A DNA stretch of 50,359 bases from Clostridiales bacterium (GTDB lineage Bacteria; Bacillota; Clostridia; Lutisporales; Lutisporaceae): positions 1 to 50,359 of the forward strand of contig JAAYMO010000044.1 in assembly GCA_012521375.1 (NCBI GenBank). The letters run 5' to 3'. Positions 37,639 through 47,010 of this stretch are shown in pieces (the first letter of the stretch is position 1; the number at the start of each line of letters is the position of its first letter). The notes under the pieces are model-generated. The model was not told where the DNA came from and did not search any database. It was given only the letters and a program-made list of their open reading frames with translations. A program made the position numbers and the translations under genes.

Positions 37639-37770
37639 CAAATCCCCACCTTGTTCTGATAACCTGCCGGTAAAATCACTGCATGATTTTTTACTGTTGT
37701 ATTTATAATTATTTCTAGTATGTCTATACGATTAATATCTATTGTAAAATTTTATCATATTTTAAAACAA

Positions 37771-40371
37771 TTACATATTTATCTTTTTATAGCTTAATCC
37801 TGCCCCTTCCCTACCTATTAAAACCTTGTCTCCTTCTTTTATATCTCCCGCTATCAATGCTCTGCCAATAAATGTCTCAATGCTTTTTTGCATATATCTT
37901 TTTATTGGTCTTGCACCATATTTCGGTTCATAGGAGTTCTCCAGAATAAATTCCTTAGCATCTTCTCCTAATGTAATATCAATATCCCTATCCTTGAGCC
38001 TGCTTGCAATATATTTAAATTGTAGTTCAATTATCTTTAATAACTCTTTCTTACCTAAGGGTTTGAAGAAAACTATATCATCAACTCTGTTCAAAAACTC
38101 TGGCTTAAAGTATCTTTTCATCTCATCCATAACTGCTGATTGTACTTTATCATCTAGAATACCTTTATCATCCACATGTTCCAACAGATATTCACTGCCA
38201 ATATTTGAAGTCATAATTATAACCGTATTTTTAAAATCCACTACATGACCTTGGCTATCCGTAAGTCTTCCATCGTCCAGTAATTGAAGAAGTATATTGA
38301 ATACGTCATGCTGAGCCTTTTCTATTTCATCAAAGAGTATTACCGTATAAGGTCTTCTCCTTACAGCTTCCGTCAGTTGACCTCCTTCCTCATAACCCAC
38401 ATACCCAGGAGGTGCACCAATAAGTCTTGATACTGAATACTTCTCCATATATTCAGACATATCTATTCTGACCATATTTTCTTCCGTATCAAATAGAGCC
38501 TCTGCGAGGGCTTTGGCTAATTCAGTTTTTCCTACACCTGTAGGTCCCAGAAATATGAAAGAGCCCACAGGCCTTCTTGGATCTTTTAGTCCACTTCTAG
38601 CTCTTATAACTGCATCTGCCACTGCAGATACTGCTGTATCCTGACCAACTACCCTCTCATGCAATATTTCATCTAATCTCAACAACTTATCTCTCTCATT
38701 TTCCACAAGTCTGGTTACTGGTATTCCAGTCCATTTAGAAACTATTTCTGCTATTTCATCATCGGTGACTTCTTCCTTTAAAAGTTGTTCTCCTGTTTGT
38801 AAACTCTCAAGTTTATTTTTTTCTTCATTTAACTTTTTCTCCAATTCAGTTAACTTACCATACTTCAGTTCTGCTACCTTGTTTAAATCATATTCCAGCT
38901 CTGCCTTCTCTATTAATCCCTTTACATCCTCTATTTCTTTTTTTATTTCTCTTATATTTTTGATGTTTTCTTTCTCTAACTCCCACTGAGCTTTCATAGA
39001 ATCGCTTTGAGCCTTTAAGTCTGAAAGTTCCTTATTTAGCGCCTCCAACCTTTCAATTGAGTGTTTATCATCTTCTTTTTTCAAGGCTTCCTTTTCTATT
39101 TCCAACTGCATTATTCTTCTCATTATTTCATCCAGCTCTGCGGGCATGCTGTCAATTTCTGTCCTCAACATTGCAGCTGCTTCATCAATAAGATCAATAG
39201 CCTTATCAGGAAGGAATCTATCGCTTATATATCTATTTGACAGCACAGCTGCAGAAATCAATGCATTATCCTGTATTCTTACTCCATGATGTATCTCGAA
39301 TTTCTCTTTTAAACCTCTGAGAATGGATATGGTATCTTCGACTGTTGGAGGTTCAATAATTACAGGCTGGAATCTACGTTCTAATGCTGCATCTTTCTCT
39401 ATATACTTCCTATATTCATCCATTGTAGTTGCCCCTATACAGTGAAGCTCTCCTCTGGCTAGCATCGGCTTCAATAGATTTCCAGCATCCATAGCTCCTT
39501 CTGTCTTGCCAGCACCTACAATATTATGTATCTCATCTATGAAAAGTATTATATTGCCATCAGAGGCTTCAATCTCCTTTAATACAGCTTTTAATCTCTC
39601 CTCAAACTCACCTCTATATTTAGCTCCTGCTATAAGAGCACCCATATCCAAAGAGAATATGGTCTTCCCTTTCAACCCTTCCGGCACATCACCTTTCATA
39701 ATCCTCTGTGCCAATCCTTCTACTACTGCTGTTTTGCCAACACCTGGTTCTCCAATCAATATAGGATTATTTTTTGTTCTCCTAGACAAAATTCTGATTA
39801 TTCTTCGTATCTCAGCATCTCTGCCTATAACAGGATCCAGTTTCCCTCTATTAGCTTCTTCCACTAAGTCTCTTCCAAATCTCTCTAATGCCTCATAAGT
39901 CTCTTCAGGATTTTGGCTTGTAATCCTTTGATTTTTTCTTATGGTGGAAAGCTCTTTAAGAAATTTTTCTTTAGTTATTCCATACTTTTTAATAATATTA
40001 CTGGACATACTATTTCTTTCTTCCATAATTGCTAAATAAATATGTTCCACACTTACAAATTCATCTTTAAATTTATCAGCAATTTCCTCAGCTTGAATAA
40101 AAATTTCTTCAAATCTTCTGGTAACAATTACATTTGCATTGCTCCCGTATATTTTCGGCAATTTGGATAATTCATCGCTTAAATCCTTATAATAAAAATC
40201 AACAGGAACATTCATTTTAATCAGTATTTTTGATATTAAGCTATCTTTTTGCGATAACAAAGCAAAATGAAGATGTTCAACATCTATAGATTGATTGTTT
40301 AGTTTCAGAGCAAGATTATTAGCCTCAAAAACTGCCTCTTGGGCTTTCTTAGTCAATTTATTTATATCCAT
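37771..40371 (-). CDS. clpB: ATP-dependent disaggregase chaperone ClpB
   Basis: 866 residues: Clp N domain (1-145), first AAA module with Walker A GEPGVGKT at 207-214 and [10 protein letters not shown], the long coiled-coil middle domain (about 405-525) that separates ClpB from ClpA/C proteases, and a second AAA module with [13 protein letters not shown] and LFDEIEKA. There is no ClpP-binding loop expected in ClpB. It resolubilises aggregates with DnaK. AAAGGAGA precedes the ATG and is overlapped by a CtsR operator, so it is heat-shock controlled. Confidence 0.97.
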   Translation of the reverse strand: MDINKLTKKAQEAVFEANNLALKLNNQSIDVEHLHFALLSQKDSLISKILIKMNVPVDFYYKDLSDELSKLPKIYGSNANVIVTRRFEEIFIQAEEIADKFKDEFVSVEHIYLAIMEERNSMSSNIIKKYGITKEKFLKELSTIRKNQRITSQNPEETYEALERFGRDLVEEANRGKLDPVIGRDAEIRRIIRILSRRTKNNPILIGEPGVGKTAVVEGLAQRIMKGDVPEGLKGKTIFSLDMGALIAGAKYRGEFEERLKAVLKEIEASDGNIILFIDEIHNIVGAGKTEGAMDAGNLLKPMLARGELHCIGATTMDEYRKYIEKDAALERRFQPVIIEPPTVEDTISILRGLKEKFEIHHGVRIQDNALISAAVLSNRYISDRFLPDKAIDLIDEAAAMLRTEIDSMPAELDEIMRRIMQLEIEKEALKKEDDKHSIERLEALNKELSDLKAQSDSMKAQWELEKENIKNIREIKKEIEDVKGLIEKAELEYDLNKVAELKYGKLTELEKKLNEEKNKLESLQTGEQLLKEEVTDDEIAEIVSKWTGIPVTRLVENERDKLLRLDEILHERVVGQDTAVSAVADAVIRARSGLKDPRRPVGSFIFLGPTGVGKTELAKALAEALFDTEENMVRIDMSEYMEKYSVSRLIGAPPGYVGYEEGGQLTEAVRRRPYTVILFDEIEKAQHDVFNILLQLLDDGRLTDSQGHVVDFKNTVIIMTSNIGSEYLLEHVDDKGILDDKVQSAVMDEMKRYFKPEFLNRVDDIVFFKPLGKKELLKIIELQFKYIASRLKDRDIDITLGEDAKEFILENSYEPKYGARPIKRYMQKSIETFIGRALIAGDIKEGDKVLIGREGAGLSYKKINM

Positions 40372-40384
40372 ATATACAATCTCC

Positions 40385-40407
40385 TTTGACTTTGACCATC
40401 TTTGACT
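40385..40407 (-). promoter_or_regulatory. CtsR operator overlapping the clpB ribosome-binding region
   Basis: Minus strand: AGTCAAA-GAT-GGTCAAA (40391-40407) exactly fits the CtsR consensus heptad repeat, and a third heptad AGTCAAA (40385-40391) abuts it and runs into AAAGGAGA. An extended -10-like TGATATAAA lies upstream at about 40420. No ctsR gene is in the window. The rest of 40408-40627 is AT-rich, holding only a small palindrome ACCATATATGGT near 40470. Confidence 0.85.
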
Positions 40408-40636
40408 TTTATATATTATTTATATCATATTGATGAAAAATTTTAAATAGGCTGGATTAATTTAAATTTACCATATATGGTTACTTTTTAATAATATATT
40501 TAATTATCTATATTTTTCTTTAAAATAATACCAATTATTTATGTCATCAGCAAAAGAAAACTTTTGATATATATGCAGAATATAACACTAATAATTTAGG
40601 TGAAAAAGTAAAATATAATAGCAGGAGGTGATATTA

Positions 40637-40837
40637 ATGGCAAGGTCCAACCGTAAAGTAGTACCTCAAGCTACAGCCGCTCTTGAAAGAATGAAATATG
40701 AAGTAGCTTCTGAAGTAGGTGTTAACCTAAAAGAAGGCTATAATGGTGATATATCAGCAAGGGATGCCGGTAGAGTTGGCGGCAACATGGTAAGAAAGAT
40801 GATAGAACAGGCTGAAAGAAGCATGTCTGGAAGATAA
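40637..40837 (+). CDS. Small acid-soluble spore protein, alpha/beta type
   Basis: 66 residues that coat and protect spore DNA. Visible are the germination-protease region (MKYEVASEVGVNL) and the conserved DNA-binding C-terminal segment SARDAGRVGGNMVRKMIE. The ATG at 40637 follows GCAGGAGGTGATATTA; a GTG three codons upstream lies inside that site and is rejected. The upstream region probably contains a sigma-G promoter but I cannot point to a convincing one. Followed by a terminator. Confidence 0.95.
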   Translation: MARSNRKVVPQATAALERMKYEVASEVGVNLKEGYNGDISARDAGRVGGNMVRKMIEQAERSMSGR

Positions 40838-40852
40838 TTGAATATAGAAATA

Positions 40853-40887
40853 ATAAAAGCACTCCTTCATTAGGGGTGCTTTTATTT
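40853..40887. terminator. Bidirectional terminator between the spore-protein gene and the TiaS-like gene
   Basis: Stem TAAAAGCACTCC / GGGGTGCTTTTA around TTCATTA, with T-rich sequence on both sides. It can serve both convergent genes. Confidence 0.85.
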
Positions 40888-40933
40888 TAGAACCTAAAAT
40901 TTATCAAGTTTTAATTTTTTATAATCCATAGGA

Positions 40934-41686
40934 TTAGTAATTTCTCCATTGCTCCTTTATACATGTATGCCAAATATAGCTGTTTGTTTGTTCATCGAGT
41001 TTTTTGTAAACAAGTAGAACCCGCTTAAAATCTAGAAATACTGTTTTTACTTTTTCACCTATAATAACTCTTTCATTTTCTAAAATCAAATCTCCATCTA
41101 AGCTTTGAACTACATCAATGGTAGAGTTATCTAATATTTCTCTCACACTTAAAATATTTTTCGGAAGAGGAAATTTTATCTTTCCTTTAATTCGCCCATC
41201 ATTACCAGTAAGGCGAAGCCCAACCCCTGCCAGTGCTCCAATTACACCTCCCCCAGTACCCCCATGCTCCGAAAGATGTACACCTAGTTTTTTTGCAGTA
41301 TCATAGGCATTTTCCTTAGTTAAGATTTCTTTTTTTGCTCTTTTCCCATAGTCTATTAATAAATCCCTATCCTTAAGCTTTTCCTCCTCTACTATGCACA
41401 ATCCTGGGTCAGAACCTTCCGAGCTTTCTCTTACTAAAAAATCAATAGCAAAATCTCTTAAGGGTTTGAAAATATCTTTATCGTGTTCTATAACAAAGCA
41501 CATTGCACTATTATGAGAGGTATAAGGAATATCTGGATGAACATATAGTTGATGTCTTGTGATAAAAGAGCATTTTCCCATACCCTCTTCTTCTATATAC
41601 TCTATCATAATTCTTGCTAATTCCCCTGTGCTTTTAGCCTCTGGGCTCAAATTGTCTGTGTCATCAATACATACAAAGGTTCTCAT
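40934..41686 (-). CDS. TiaS-like protein (N-terminal kinase-like half only)
   Basis: 250 residues resembling the N-terminal part of archaeal tRNA-Ile2 agmatidine synthase TiaS: CIDDTDNLSPEAKSTGELA at the N-terminus, SHNSAMCFVIEH, and EHGGTGGGVIGALAGVGLRL. TiaS also needs OB-fold and zinc-ribbon domains for tRNA binding; those are absent here (no C-terminal Cys pairs). Bacteria use TilS/lysidine for the same tRNA, so a different substrate is likely. It is the last gene of the riboswitch-controlled ABC transporter operon, 11 bp after the binding-protein gene, with AGGGGGATTAATA before the ATG. Function unknown. Confidence 0.75.
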   Translation of the reverse strand: MRTFVCIDDTDNLSPEAKSTGELARIMIEYIEEEGMGKCSFITRHQLYVHPDIPYTSHNSAMCFVIEHDKDIFKPLRDFAIDFLVRESSEGSDPGLCIVEEEKLKDRDLLIDYGKRAKKEILTKENAYDTAKKLGVHLSEHGGTGGGVIGALAGVGLRLTGNDGRIKGKIKFPLPKNILSVREILDNSTIDVVQSLDGDLILENERVIIGEKVKTVFLDFKRVLLVYKKLDEQTNSYIWHTCIKEQWRNY

Positions 41687-41697
41687 TATTAATCCCC

Positions 41698-42816
41698 CTA
41701 TTGTTTACTATTTTTTGGCTCCCTCATTCCTTTACCTCTTAATATTTCATCTATTTCTTCATCACTTAGTTCCATATTAAAAAAATCTTTATAGTATTTT
41801 TTCGTCTCGGCTTCCATGTCAATATGCTCAAAATAATCTGGATATAAAAGCTTGGCAGTCCATAATGCAGCTAAGGGTGTTTCAATAGAGCCAGGATGAC
41901 CCCATCTCGATACCCCATTGGGCATTTGATATACCTTTTTTTCTTTAACAGCTCTTAATGCAGCCCACTGTTCATTACTTAATATATATTCAGGAACCCC
42001 AGATTCGTTTGCTATAATAACATCTGGATCCCATAGATATATCTGCTCTAAAGTAGCAAATGCTTTATCTCCTGTTACTCTTAAATCGTGTCCCAGTGAT
42101 ACATTTATTGCTCCGGTGGCTCCAATCCAATCCGCTGGTAGAGTATTATCTATGTCAGTACGAACCGCCTCATTAACAGAGTGGTAAAGACGTACCCTTT
42201 CCTCTTGAGGAATTGTTTTGGAAATACTCCTAATAGTTTCTATAGTGTTTCGATAATACTCTATATAATCATTGGCCTTTTCTTCTCTTCCAATAACCTT
42301 TCCTATTAGTGAAATGCTATCAATTTGTTCTTTAATAGAATTAAATGCTATAGCTATATATGGAATGCCCAGCTGGTCTAGCTTTGATACCACACTTTCA
42401 TTTGTTGCTGTATCCGGTTGAATAAAAACTACATCAGGCTTAGTTGTAAGGAGCTCTTCTATATTTATGGTACCTGAACTGAAGGGAACGGGTAAGTCCT
42501 TAATATGCGGATATTGATTTGTTAACACCTTATCTCTTTGTAGTCCATTAACTACTGCAACTATATCCTCTGCCCTTCCAAGCATAGTAACTACGTGACC
42601 TGAATAGGCATATCCACAGGCTATTCTTTCTACAGGCTTATCTATCAAAACCTCTCTACCTAGGTAATCTGTTACCGTTATAAGAGAAAGAGTATCCTGA
42701 TTAGATTGTTCCTGTGGTTGGACTACAGGTTGGGCTGAGCAGGCTTGAAGTAATATAACCACTATCAACATCATAATTATATTTTTATAGCTTTTAGCTT
42801 TTGTAAAATTCTTCAT
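41698..42816 (-). CDS. ABC transporter substrate-binding lipoprotein (type III, Mo/W type inferred)
   Basis: About 372 residues: lipoprotein signal ending LLQAC, then a two-lobed helical-backbone binding protein (Peripla_BP_2: RIACGYAYSGHVVTMLGRAED, KPDVVFIQPD, SRWGHPGSIETPLAALW). By family alone it could bind iron chelates, cobamides, or molybdate/tungstate as in MolA. The Moco/Tuco-type riboswitch upstream makes molybdate/tungstate the best inference. ATG at 42816 follows GGGGGATTACA; the frame reaches 42840 but that part overlaps the ATPase gene. Confidence 0.85.
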   Translation of the reverse strand: MKNFTKAKSYKNIIMMLIVVILLQACSAQPVVQPQEQSNQDTLSLITVTDYLGREVLIDKPVERIACGYAYSGHVVTMLGRAEDIVAVVNGLQRDKVLTNQYPHIKDLPVPFSSGTINIEELLTTKPDVVFIQPDTATNESVVSKLDQLGIPYIAIAFNSIKEQIDSISLIGKVIGREEKANDYIEYYRNTIETIRSISKTIPQEERVRLYHSVNEAVRTDIDNTLPADWIGATGAINVSLGHDLRVTGDKAFATLEQIYLWDPDVIIANESGVPEYILSNEQWAALRAVKEKKVYQMPNGVSRWGHPGSIETPLAALWTAKLLYPDYFEHIDMEAETKKYYKDFFNMELSDEEIDEILRGKGMREPKNSKQ

Positions 42817-42832
42817 TGTAATCCCCCAATTC

Positions 42833-43651
42833 CTATGCATCCTTTACAATGGATAAAGGAACAATTTGTTTTATAAACCTCTTGCCTAAGTTATAATCTA
42901 TTAACTTGGAATTAATACTATATATTTGACGAATATTGTTTTCATTTAACACTTCTCCAGGGTTACCAATTTTCTCTAGTACCCCGTTATTCATAAGGGC
43001 TAAAGTAGTTGGAATATTGTTAGTTTCAAAATAATAAGCATGGTTTGGAAAATGTGTAGCCATAATTACTGTTATATTGTTTTCCCTCACTAGATTAACC
43101 ACAGTTTCTAATAATATCAACTCATTTTTAAAGTCTAAATGTGCTGTCGGTTCATCCATTATTATAATTTCTGATTCTTGAGCAAGGGCCCTTGCTATCA
43201 TTACCAGTTGACATTGTCCCCCGCTTATTTGTGTATATGGTGAATCCGCTAATTCAAGAATGCCGACCTTCTCCATAGCTTTCTTTGCAATTTCTTTATC
43301 TTCACTATTGGGAGAGGAGAATATCTTAGTTTTAGAGGCTCTTCCCATGAGGACGATGTCTTCTACCTTGTAAGGGAATCGCCTTTCATGGGTCTGGGGT
43401 ACATAGGCAACCCTTTCAGCTAATTCCTGAGGTTTAGTTTTCTTTATGTTTACCTTACCTACTAAAATTTCTCCAGTATTTATCTTAAGCAATCCTAATA
43501 TGCAATCTAATAATGTGGTTTTCCCACAACCATTTGGCCCAATTATGCAAAAGACCTCTCCCTTTTTAACATTAAAACTAATATCATGAAATACCTGTTT
43601 TTTACCATAGCTAAAGGAAGCATTTTTCACCTGTACTGCCAAATCGTCCAT
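42833..43651 (-). CDS. ABC transporter ATP-binding protein
   Basis: 272 residues of the FepC/BtuD/MolC class. Walker A GPNGCGKTTLLD, Q-loop in YVPQTHERRF, signature ISGGQCQLVMIARAL, Walker B IIMDEPTAHLD and the switch His in TVIMATHF are all intact. The last 50 residues form the usual C-terminal extension. The ATG follows the permease stop with no gap; GGGAGG lies inside the end of the permease gene. Powers import through the neighbouring FecCD permease. Confidence 0.93.
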   Translation of the reverse strand: MDDLAVQVKNASFSYGKKQVFHDISFNVKKGEVFCIIGPNGCGKTTLLDCILGLLKINTGEILVGKVNIKKTKPQELAERVAYVPQTHERRFPYKVEDIVLMGRASKTKIFSSPNSEDKEIAKKAMEKVGILELADSPYTQISGGQCQLVMIARALAQESEIIIMDEPTAHLDFKNELILLETVVNLVRENNITVIMATHFPNHAYYFETNNIPTTLALMNNGVLEKIGNPGEVLNENNIRQIYSINSKLIDYNLGKRFIKQIVPLSIVKDA

Positions 43652-44662
43652 CTACCATGATCCTCCCTTAGTCCTTTTTAATAGATATATGAAAAAAGGC
43701 CCCCCTAACATTGATGTTAAAATTCCTATAGGGATTTCCCCACTAGTAAGGGTTCTTGCTATATTATCTATGATTATCAAAAAAGAAGCACCCAATATAC
43801 AGCTAATAGGTATTAGTTTTTTATTATCATTTCCAGCTATCATTCTGCCGATATGTGGGATTATGAGGCCTATCCAACCAATTGTGCCACTGACACAAAC
43901 AGCACCAGCAGTAGCTAGAGTCGCAAATCCAATTGCTATTAATTTGTTTAAGTTAGAATTAATTCCTAATGTATGAGCTTCACGGTCCCCCATAGAGAGT
44001 ACATTTATTCTCCACCGTATTAGTATTAAACCCAGTATACCTATTGTCATAGGTGGCAGCCCTACAATAAGATCTTGTCTGCTTACTGAAGCAAAACTGC
44101 CTAGTAGCCAGAAAGTAATTGCCGGTAGCTTTTCATATGGATCTGCTACATATTTAGTAAGAGAAATGAGAGAAGAAAATATTGAGGATACCACTGTACC
44201 TCCTAACACTAGCATAATAGTCGGTGTAGTGTTATAGGTCCGCCCAATTATATAACTTAATAACACTGCTACTGCTCCAAAAAATAAAGCGAAGATATAG
44301 ATATATATTGAAGATCTATTAAATAAAAGTATAGCCAGGGCTGCACCAAATCCTGCCCCTGAGCTAACCCCTAGCATTCCAGAGTCTACTAGAGGATTGA
44401 AGAAAAGGCCTTGAAATGCAGCGCCGCTCACAGCTAGGGAAGCACCGACAAGACCAGCTAATATTGCTCTTGGCATACGAATACTCCAGATTATTGTATA
44501 ATGTGTTTCCTGTATGCTAGATTTATTCTTTAGAAAAGGATAAGCTAAAACCTTTGGTATTTCACTAAAGGAAATAGGATATCTTCCTATAAAAAGAGTT
44601 AATAATATTAGGACTATGGGAGATATGAAGATAAGTATATAAAGAATCCTCTTTCTTATCAT
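43652..44662 (-). CDS. FecCD-family ABC transporter permease
   Basis: 336 residues, about ten transmembrane helices, with WSIRMPRAILAGLVGASLAVSGAAFQGLF, the coupling-helix region (MGDREAHTLGI), GTIGWIGLIIPHIGR and GEIPIGILTSMLGGPFFIYLL of the BtuC/FecC/MolB class. Imports a metal chelate or oxyanion handed over by the binding lipoprotein. It begins 2 bp after the Ig-like gene. In this context a MolB-like role is inferred. Confidence 0.93.
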   Translation of the reverse strand: MIRKRILYILIFISPIVLILLTLFIGRYPISFSEIPKVLAYPFLKNKSSIQETHYTIIWSIRMPRAILAGLVGASLAVSGAAFQGLFFNPLVDSGMLGVSSGAGFGAALAILLFNRSSIYIYIFALFFGAVAVLLSYIIGRTYNTTPTIMLVLGGTVVSSIFSSLISLTKYVADPYEKLPAITFWLLGSFASVSRQDLIVGLPPMTIGILGLILIRWRINVLSMGDREAHTLGINSNLNKLIAIGFATLATAGAVCVSGTIGWIGLIIPHIGRMIAGNDNKKLIPISCILGASFLIIIDNIARTLTSGEIPIGILTSMLGGPFFIYLLKRTKGGSW

Positions 44663-44664
44663 CG

Positions 44665-45501
44665 CTACTTCTTCTTACCCTTTATTATTATAATAGCTAC
44701 TAAAACAATGATTACTATAAATACAGGTAATAAGTAATTGGTAGAAGCGAACTTTGTTGCCTCTATTGTATCATCCTCGGCTAAGGCATCTGAAAAAGCT
44801 TCACTAGCTGCCTCATCCCCTGAATTCTTTGGATTAGTAGGCTTTTCTATGGCATTTCCTATTAATTCATTTTCTTCATCCAGGTCCTCTTCAGAGGCAT
44901 CCTGAGGGGCAGGTATTACTTCCTCTTGATCCTTTTCAGTAACAATATCTGTTTCGGCTTCTTCTGGATTTAAAACCACATCACCGGAATTACCGTCAGG
45001 TTTTTCAACATAAGCCGAGATTTCCTTAGGCTCTTCACTTTTATTTGAATCGGTTTCAACGTTAGTTAATCTTATTGTGGTAAAAGTAAAGGCTATATTT
45101 TCCCCTAGGCTATTTCCATTCTTAGCCATAAGGTTCGATGAAATATTTACAGTATAGGTTGTATTTTCTTTAAAAGCTTCCTTAGGCTTTATAAAAATTT
45201 CCCTTTTCCTATCAGGCTCTATTTGATCATCAGGGAAAATAACATCTATTAATATCTCTTCATTATTTTCATCTACAATGCTAAAACAAGTAGAGTTATT
45301 TTCCTTCACTGAAAAATTAACAACATTTTTATTAAATAGTAATTTTATTTCAGTATCAAGTGGTACATCTATAGAAAAATGTTTTGGAAGGGTTTCTACT
45401 AGGTGTAACGCCTTACTGTTTTCTTCCCCATATACAAAAATACTAGTAGTAAAAATGCAAATTAACAATATCGATATCAACACTTTAGATTTATTTTTCA
45501 T
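44665..45501 (-). CDS. Membrane-anchored surface protein with Ig-like (Big_5) domain
   Basis: About 278 residues: signal peptide (KVLISILLICIFTTSIFVYG), an Ig-like Big_5/SbsA-type domain (about 30-145; FSIDVPLDTEIKLLFNKNV, ENTTYTVNISSNLMAKNGNSLG), an acidic, low-complexity stalk (about 150-245), and a C-terminal membrane helix followed by KGKKK. It would sit outside the membrane, its domain lifted by the stalk. The ATG at 45501 follows AAGAAAGGAA; the frame extends to 45588 without a signal. It shares its Ig-like domain (AKNGNSLG) with the SLH protein upstream. Fits a surface component of the transporter. Confidence 0.82.
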   Translation of the reverse strand: MKNKSKVLISILLICIFTTSIFVYGEENSKALHLVETLPKHFSIDVPLDTEIKLLFNKNVVNFSVKENNSTCFSIVDENNEEILIDVIFPDDQIEPDRKREIFIKPKEAFKENTTYTVNISSNLMAKNGNSLGENIAFTFTTIRLTNVETDSNKSEEPKEISAYVEKPDGNSGDVVLNPEEAETDIVTEKDQEEVIPAPQDASEEDLDEENELIGNAIEKPTNPKNSGDEAASEAFSDALAEDDTIEATKFASTNYLLPVFIVIIVLVAIIIIKGKKK

Positions 45502-45589
45502 AGTATAATTCCTTTCTTTATGATTAATATAAGGGAAAATAAATTTTCCCTTATATGATTTTGTTTTATATAGATTATTTAGAAACACA

Positions 45590-46600
45590 TTATTTTATAG
45601 TAAATGTAATAATAATATCTTTGCCAAGGGAATTCCCATTGTTAGCCTTTAAGTCTTTTCCTATTACTATGTTGACTGTCTTTCCTGATTTTAAGTTTTC
45701 TAAAGGCTTAATGAATATGTGAGATTTTTCTTCCTCTACTCCATCAATTTTAAACACTTCACTGTCTATTATTTCTCCATTGTTCGCTTGAAGTATAATT
45801 TGTTCTTTGTTATTTTCCCAATACTCCCTAATTACACCTCTGTCAAATACTAGCTTGATAATTAATTCTTCACTGCTAACCTCATCTTCGATAGTTCCTA
45901 AATCTATTGATCTGTTATCATCAATGGCTACAGAGAATACTCCCTGAAGATTAAGTGGGGATTTCCCGCCCCCTTTTTCTTCCTGTTTTGGTGCTTCTTC
46001 GTTAGTTTCAGTTCCAGGTAATAGCTTTCCTAATAATTCTACTACTTCAGAGCCTATTACCTTTTCAAAGGGCTTTATCTTATTTTTATCACCAATTATC
46101 CCTTGCTCAGTTAACGCTTCTACTGCTCCAATAGCCCAGCTAGGCACTTCATCAGCATCCTTAAATCTTTGCATTTGATTTGCTTGTTTATCTAGGTCTA
46201 ATTTTAATACTCTTGCTAATATTATGTATGCTTCTATTTTGTATACTTCACCTTCAGGATCAAATATATCTTCACTTCTACCCTTTATATATCCAGCATT
46301 AAAAGCCTTTGCTACTTCCTTATAATAGCTCGCATCATCTGGAACATCTATAAAGCTTATCTCTCCATGGCCTTTTATATCAAAGAAAGCATTGATTAAT
46401 GCCACAATTTCAGCCCTTGTAAGATTTTTGTCATGCTGAAAGTCCTGACCTTCATACAAACGTGACCAAGCCTTGCTTTTCCAATCACTAGTTTGGTTAG
46501 CATTAGCTTCAGATGTTTCTGCAAAGGTAACTACCGAAATCATCATAATAATAGCTATAAATGCAGATACTACAGAATATAGTTTTGTTTTTTTAATCAT
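45590..46600 (-). CDS. SLH-domain surface protein with Ig-like C-terminus
   Basis: 336 residues: a signal peptide cleaved after about TFAE, then S-layer homology repeats (about 50-200; LTRAEIVALINAFFDI, ISFIDVPDDASYYKEVAKAFNAGYIKGRS, FKDADEVPSWAIGAVEAL), a short glycine/acid linker, and an Ig-like domain (about 225-336; KLVFDRGVIREYW, LKANNGNSLG). SLH domains bind secondary cell-wall polymer, so this protein is wall-attached. First gene of the operon, directly behind the riboswitch terminator. GAGGGATTAGT precedes the ATG. Confidence 0.88.
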   Translation of the reverse strand: MIKKTKLYSVVSAFIAIIMMISVVTFAETSEANANQTSDWKSKAWSRLYEGQDFQHDKNLTRAEIVALINAFFDIKGHGEISFIDVPDDASYYKEVAKAFNAGYIKGRSEDIFDPEGEVYKIEAYIILARVLKLDLDKQANQMQRFKDADEVPSWAIGAVEALTEQGIIGDKNKIKPFEKVIGSEVVELLGKLLPGTETNEEAPKQEEKGGGKSPLNLQGVFSVAIDDNRSIDLGTIEDEVSSEELIIKLVFDRGVIREYWENNKEQIILQANNGEIIDSEVFKIDGVEEEKSHIFIKPLENLKSGKTVNIVIGKDLKANNGNSLGKDIIITFTIK

Positions 46601-46632
46601 ACTAATCCCTCATTTCTTGAATTTTTGTCAAT

Positions 46633-46662
46633 AAAAAAACAGCTTCCCCGTTGAAAGCTGTA
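46633..46662 (-). terminator. Riboswitch expression-platform terminator
   Basis: Minus strand: ACAGCTT (46655-46661), loop, AAGCTGT (46639-46645), then seven T. A leader segment AAACAGCTT at 46776-46784 could compete for the 3' arm of this stem and act as an antiterminator. Confidence 0.88.
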
Positions 46663-46680
46663 ACATAACTGATCAATTAA

Positions 46681-46785
46681 CATCTACTTTCCAAACGGGA
46701 GGCATAATCGTTTCCAATTATACCCATAGGATTGTTTCCATATTTAAAAACTTAGGAAAACAACCTCGTAGAAACAAGCTGTTTA
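46681..46785 (-). promoter_or_regulatory. Moco/Tuco-type riboswitch aptamer
   Basis: Minus-strand leader with the elements I associate with the molybdenum/tungsten-cofactor RNA: TCTACGAGG at the 5' side and GCCTCCCG..GGAAAGTAGA at the 3' side (P1 TCTAC/GTAGA, P2 GAGG/CCTC); an arm GGTTGTTTT/AAACAATCC carrying CCTAAG and TATGG, the canonical 11-nt tetraloop receptor; and a hairpin ATAATTG-GAAA-CGATTAT whose GAAA loop would dock there. A terminator follows, then the SLH gene. Fold seen in sequence; ligand class recalled, not searched. Confidence 0.72.
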
Positions 46786-46795
46786 GTTTGATATT

Positions 46796-46826
46796 ATTAT
46801 ATCATAAATAAAAGGCTCTTTGTCAA
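46796..46826 (-). promoter_or_regulatory. Promoter of the riboswitch-controlled transporter operon
   Basis: Minus strand: TTGACA (46821-46826), 19-bp spacer, extended -10 TGATATAAT (hexamer 46796-46801). Transcription would begin right before the aptamer. Confidence 0.7.
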
Positions 46827-46952
46827 CAATCCATTCTAGATTTAATAATTGTGTGATAAAATTAGATTCACATGTGAAAAGATATCCTTTCTATGTTATT
46901 TTTAGCCAATTTGGATTTTAGCATATTTATTTGCCAAGTGCATTTTATAATG

Positions 46953-46994
46953 GGAAAAAAATGTTGAGGTACATTTTTCTCCACCCCAACATTT
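46953..46994 (-). terminator. Terminator after the GNAT gene
   Basis: Minus strand: AATGTTGGGGT (46983-46993) pairs with ACCTCAACATT (46960-46970), followed by TTTTTTCCC. The bases 46827-46952 hold nothing recognisable. Confidence 0.85.
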
Positions 46995-47010
46995 ACTATA
47001 GAAGCTTATT

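Noticed and set aside
40566-40636. Sigma-G promoter for the spore protein gene
   Set aside because: Expected by function, but no -35/-10 pair close to the consensus could be pointed to.
46681-46785. Cobalamin riboswitch ahead of a BtuCDF-like transporter
   Set aside because: No B12-box sequence; the blocks and the tetraloop receptor fit a Moco/Tuco-type RNA better.
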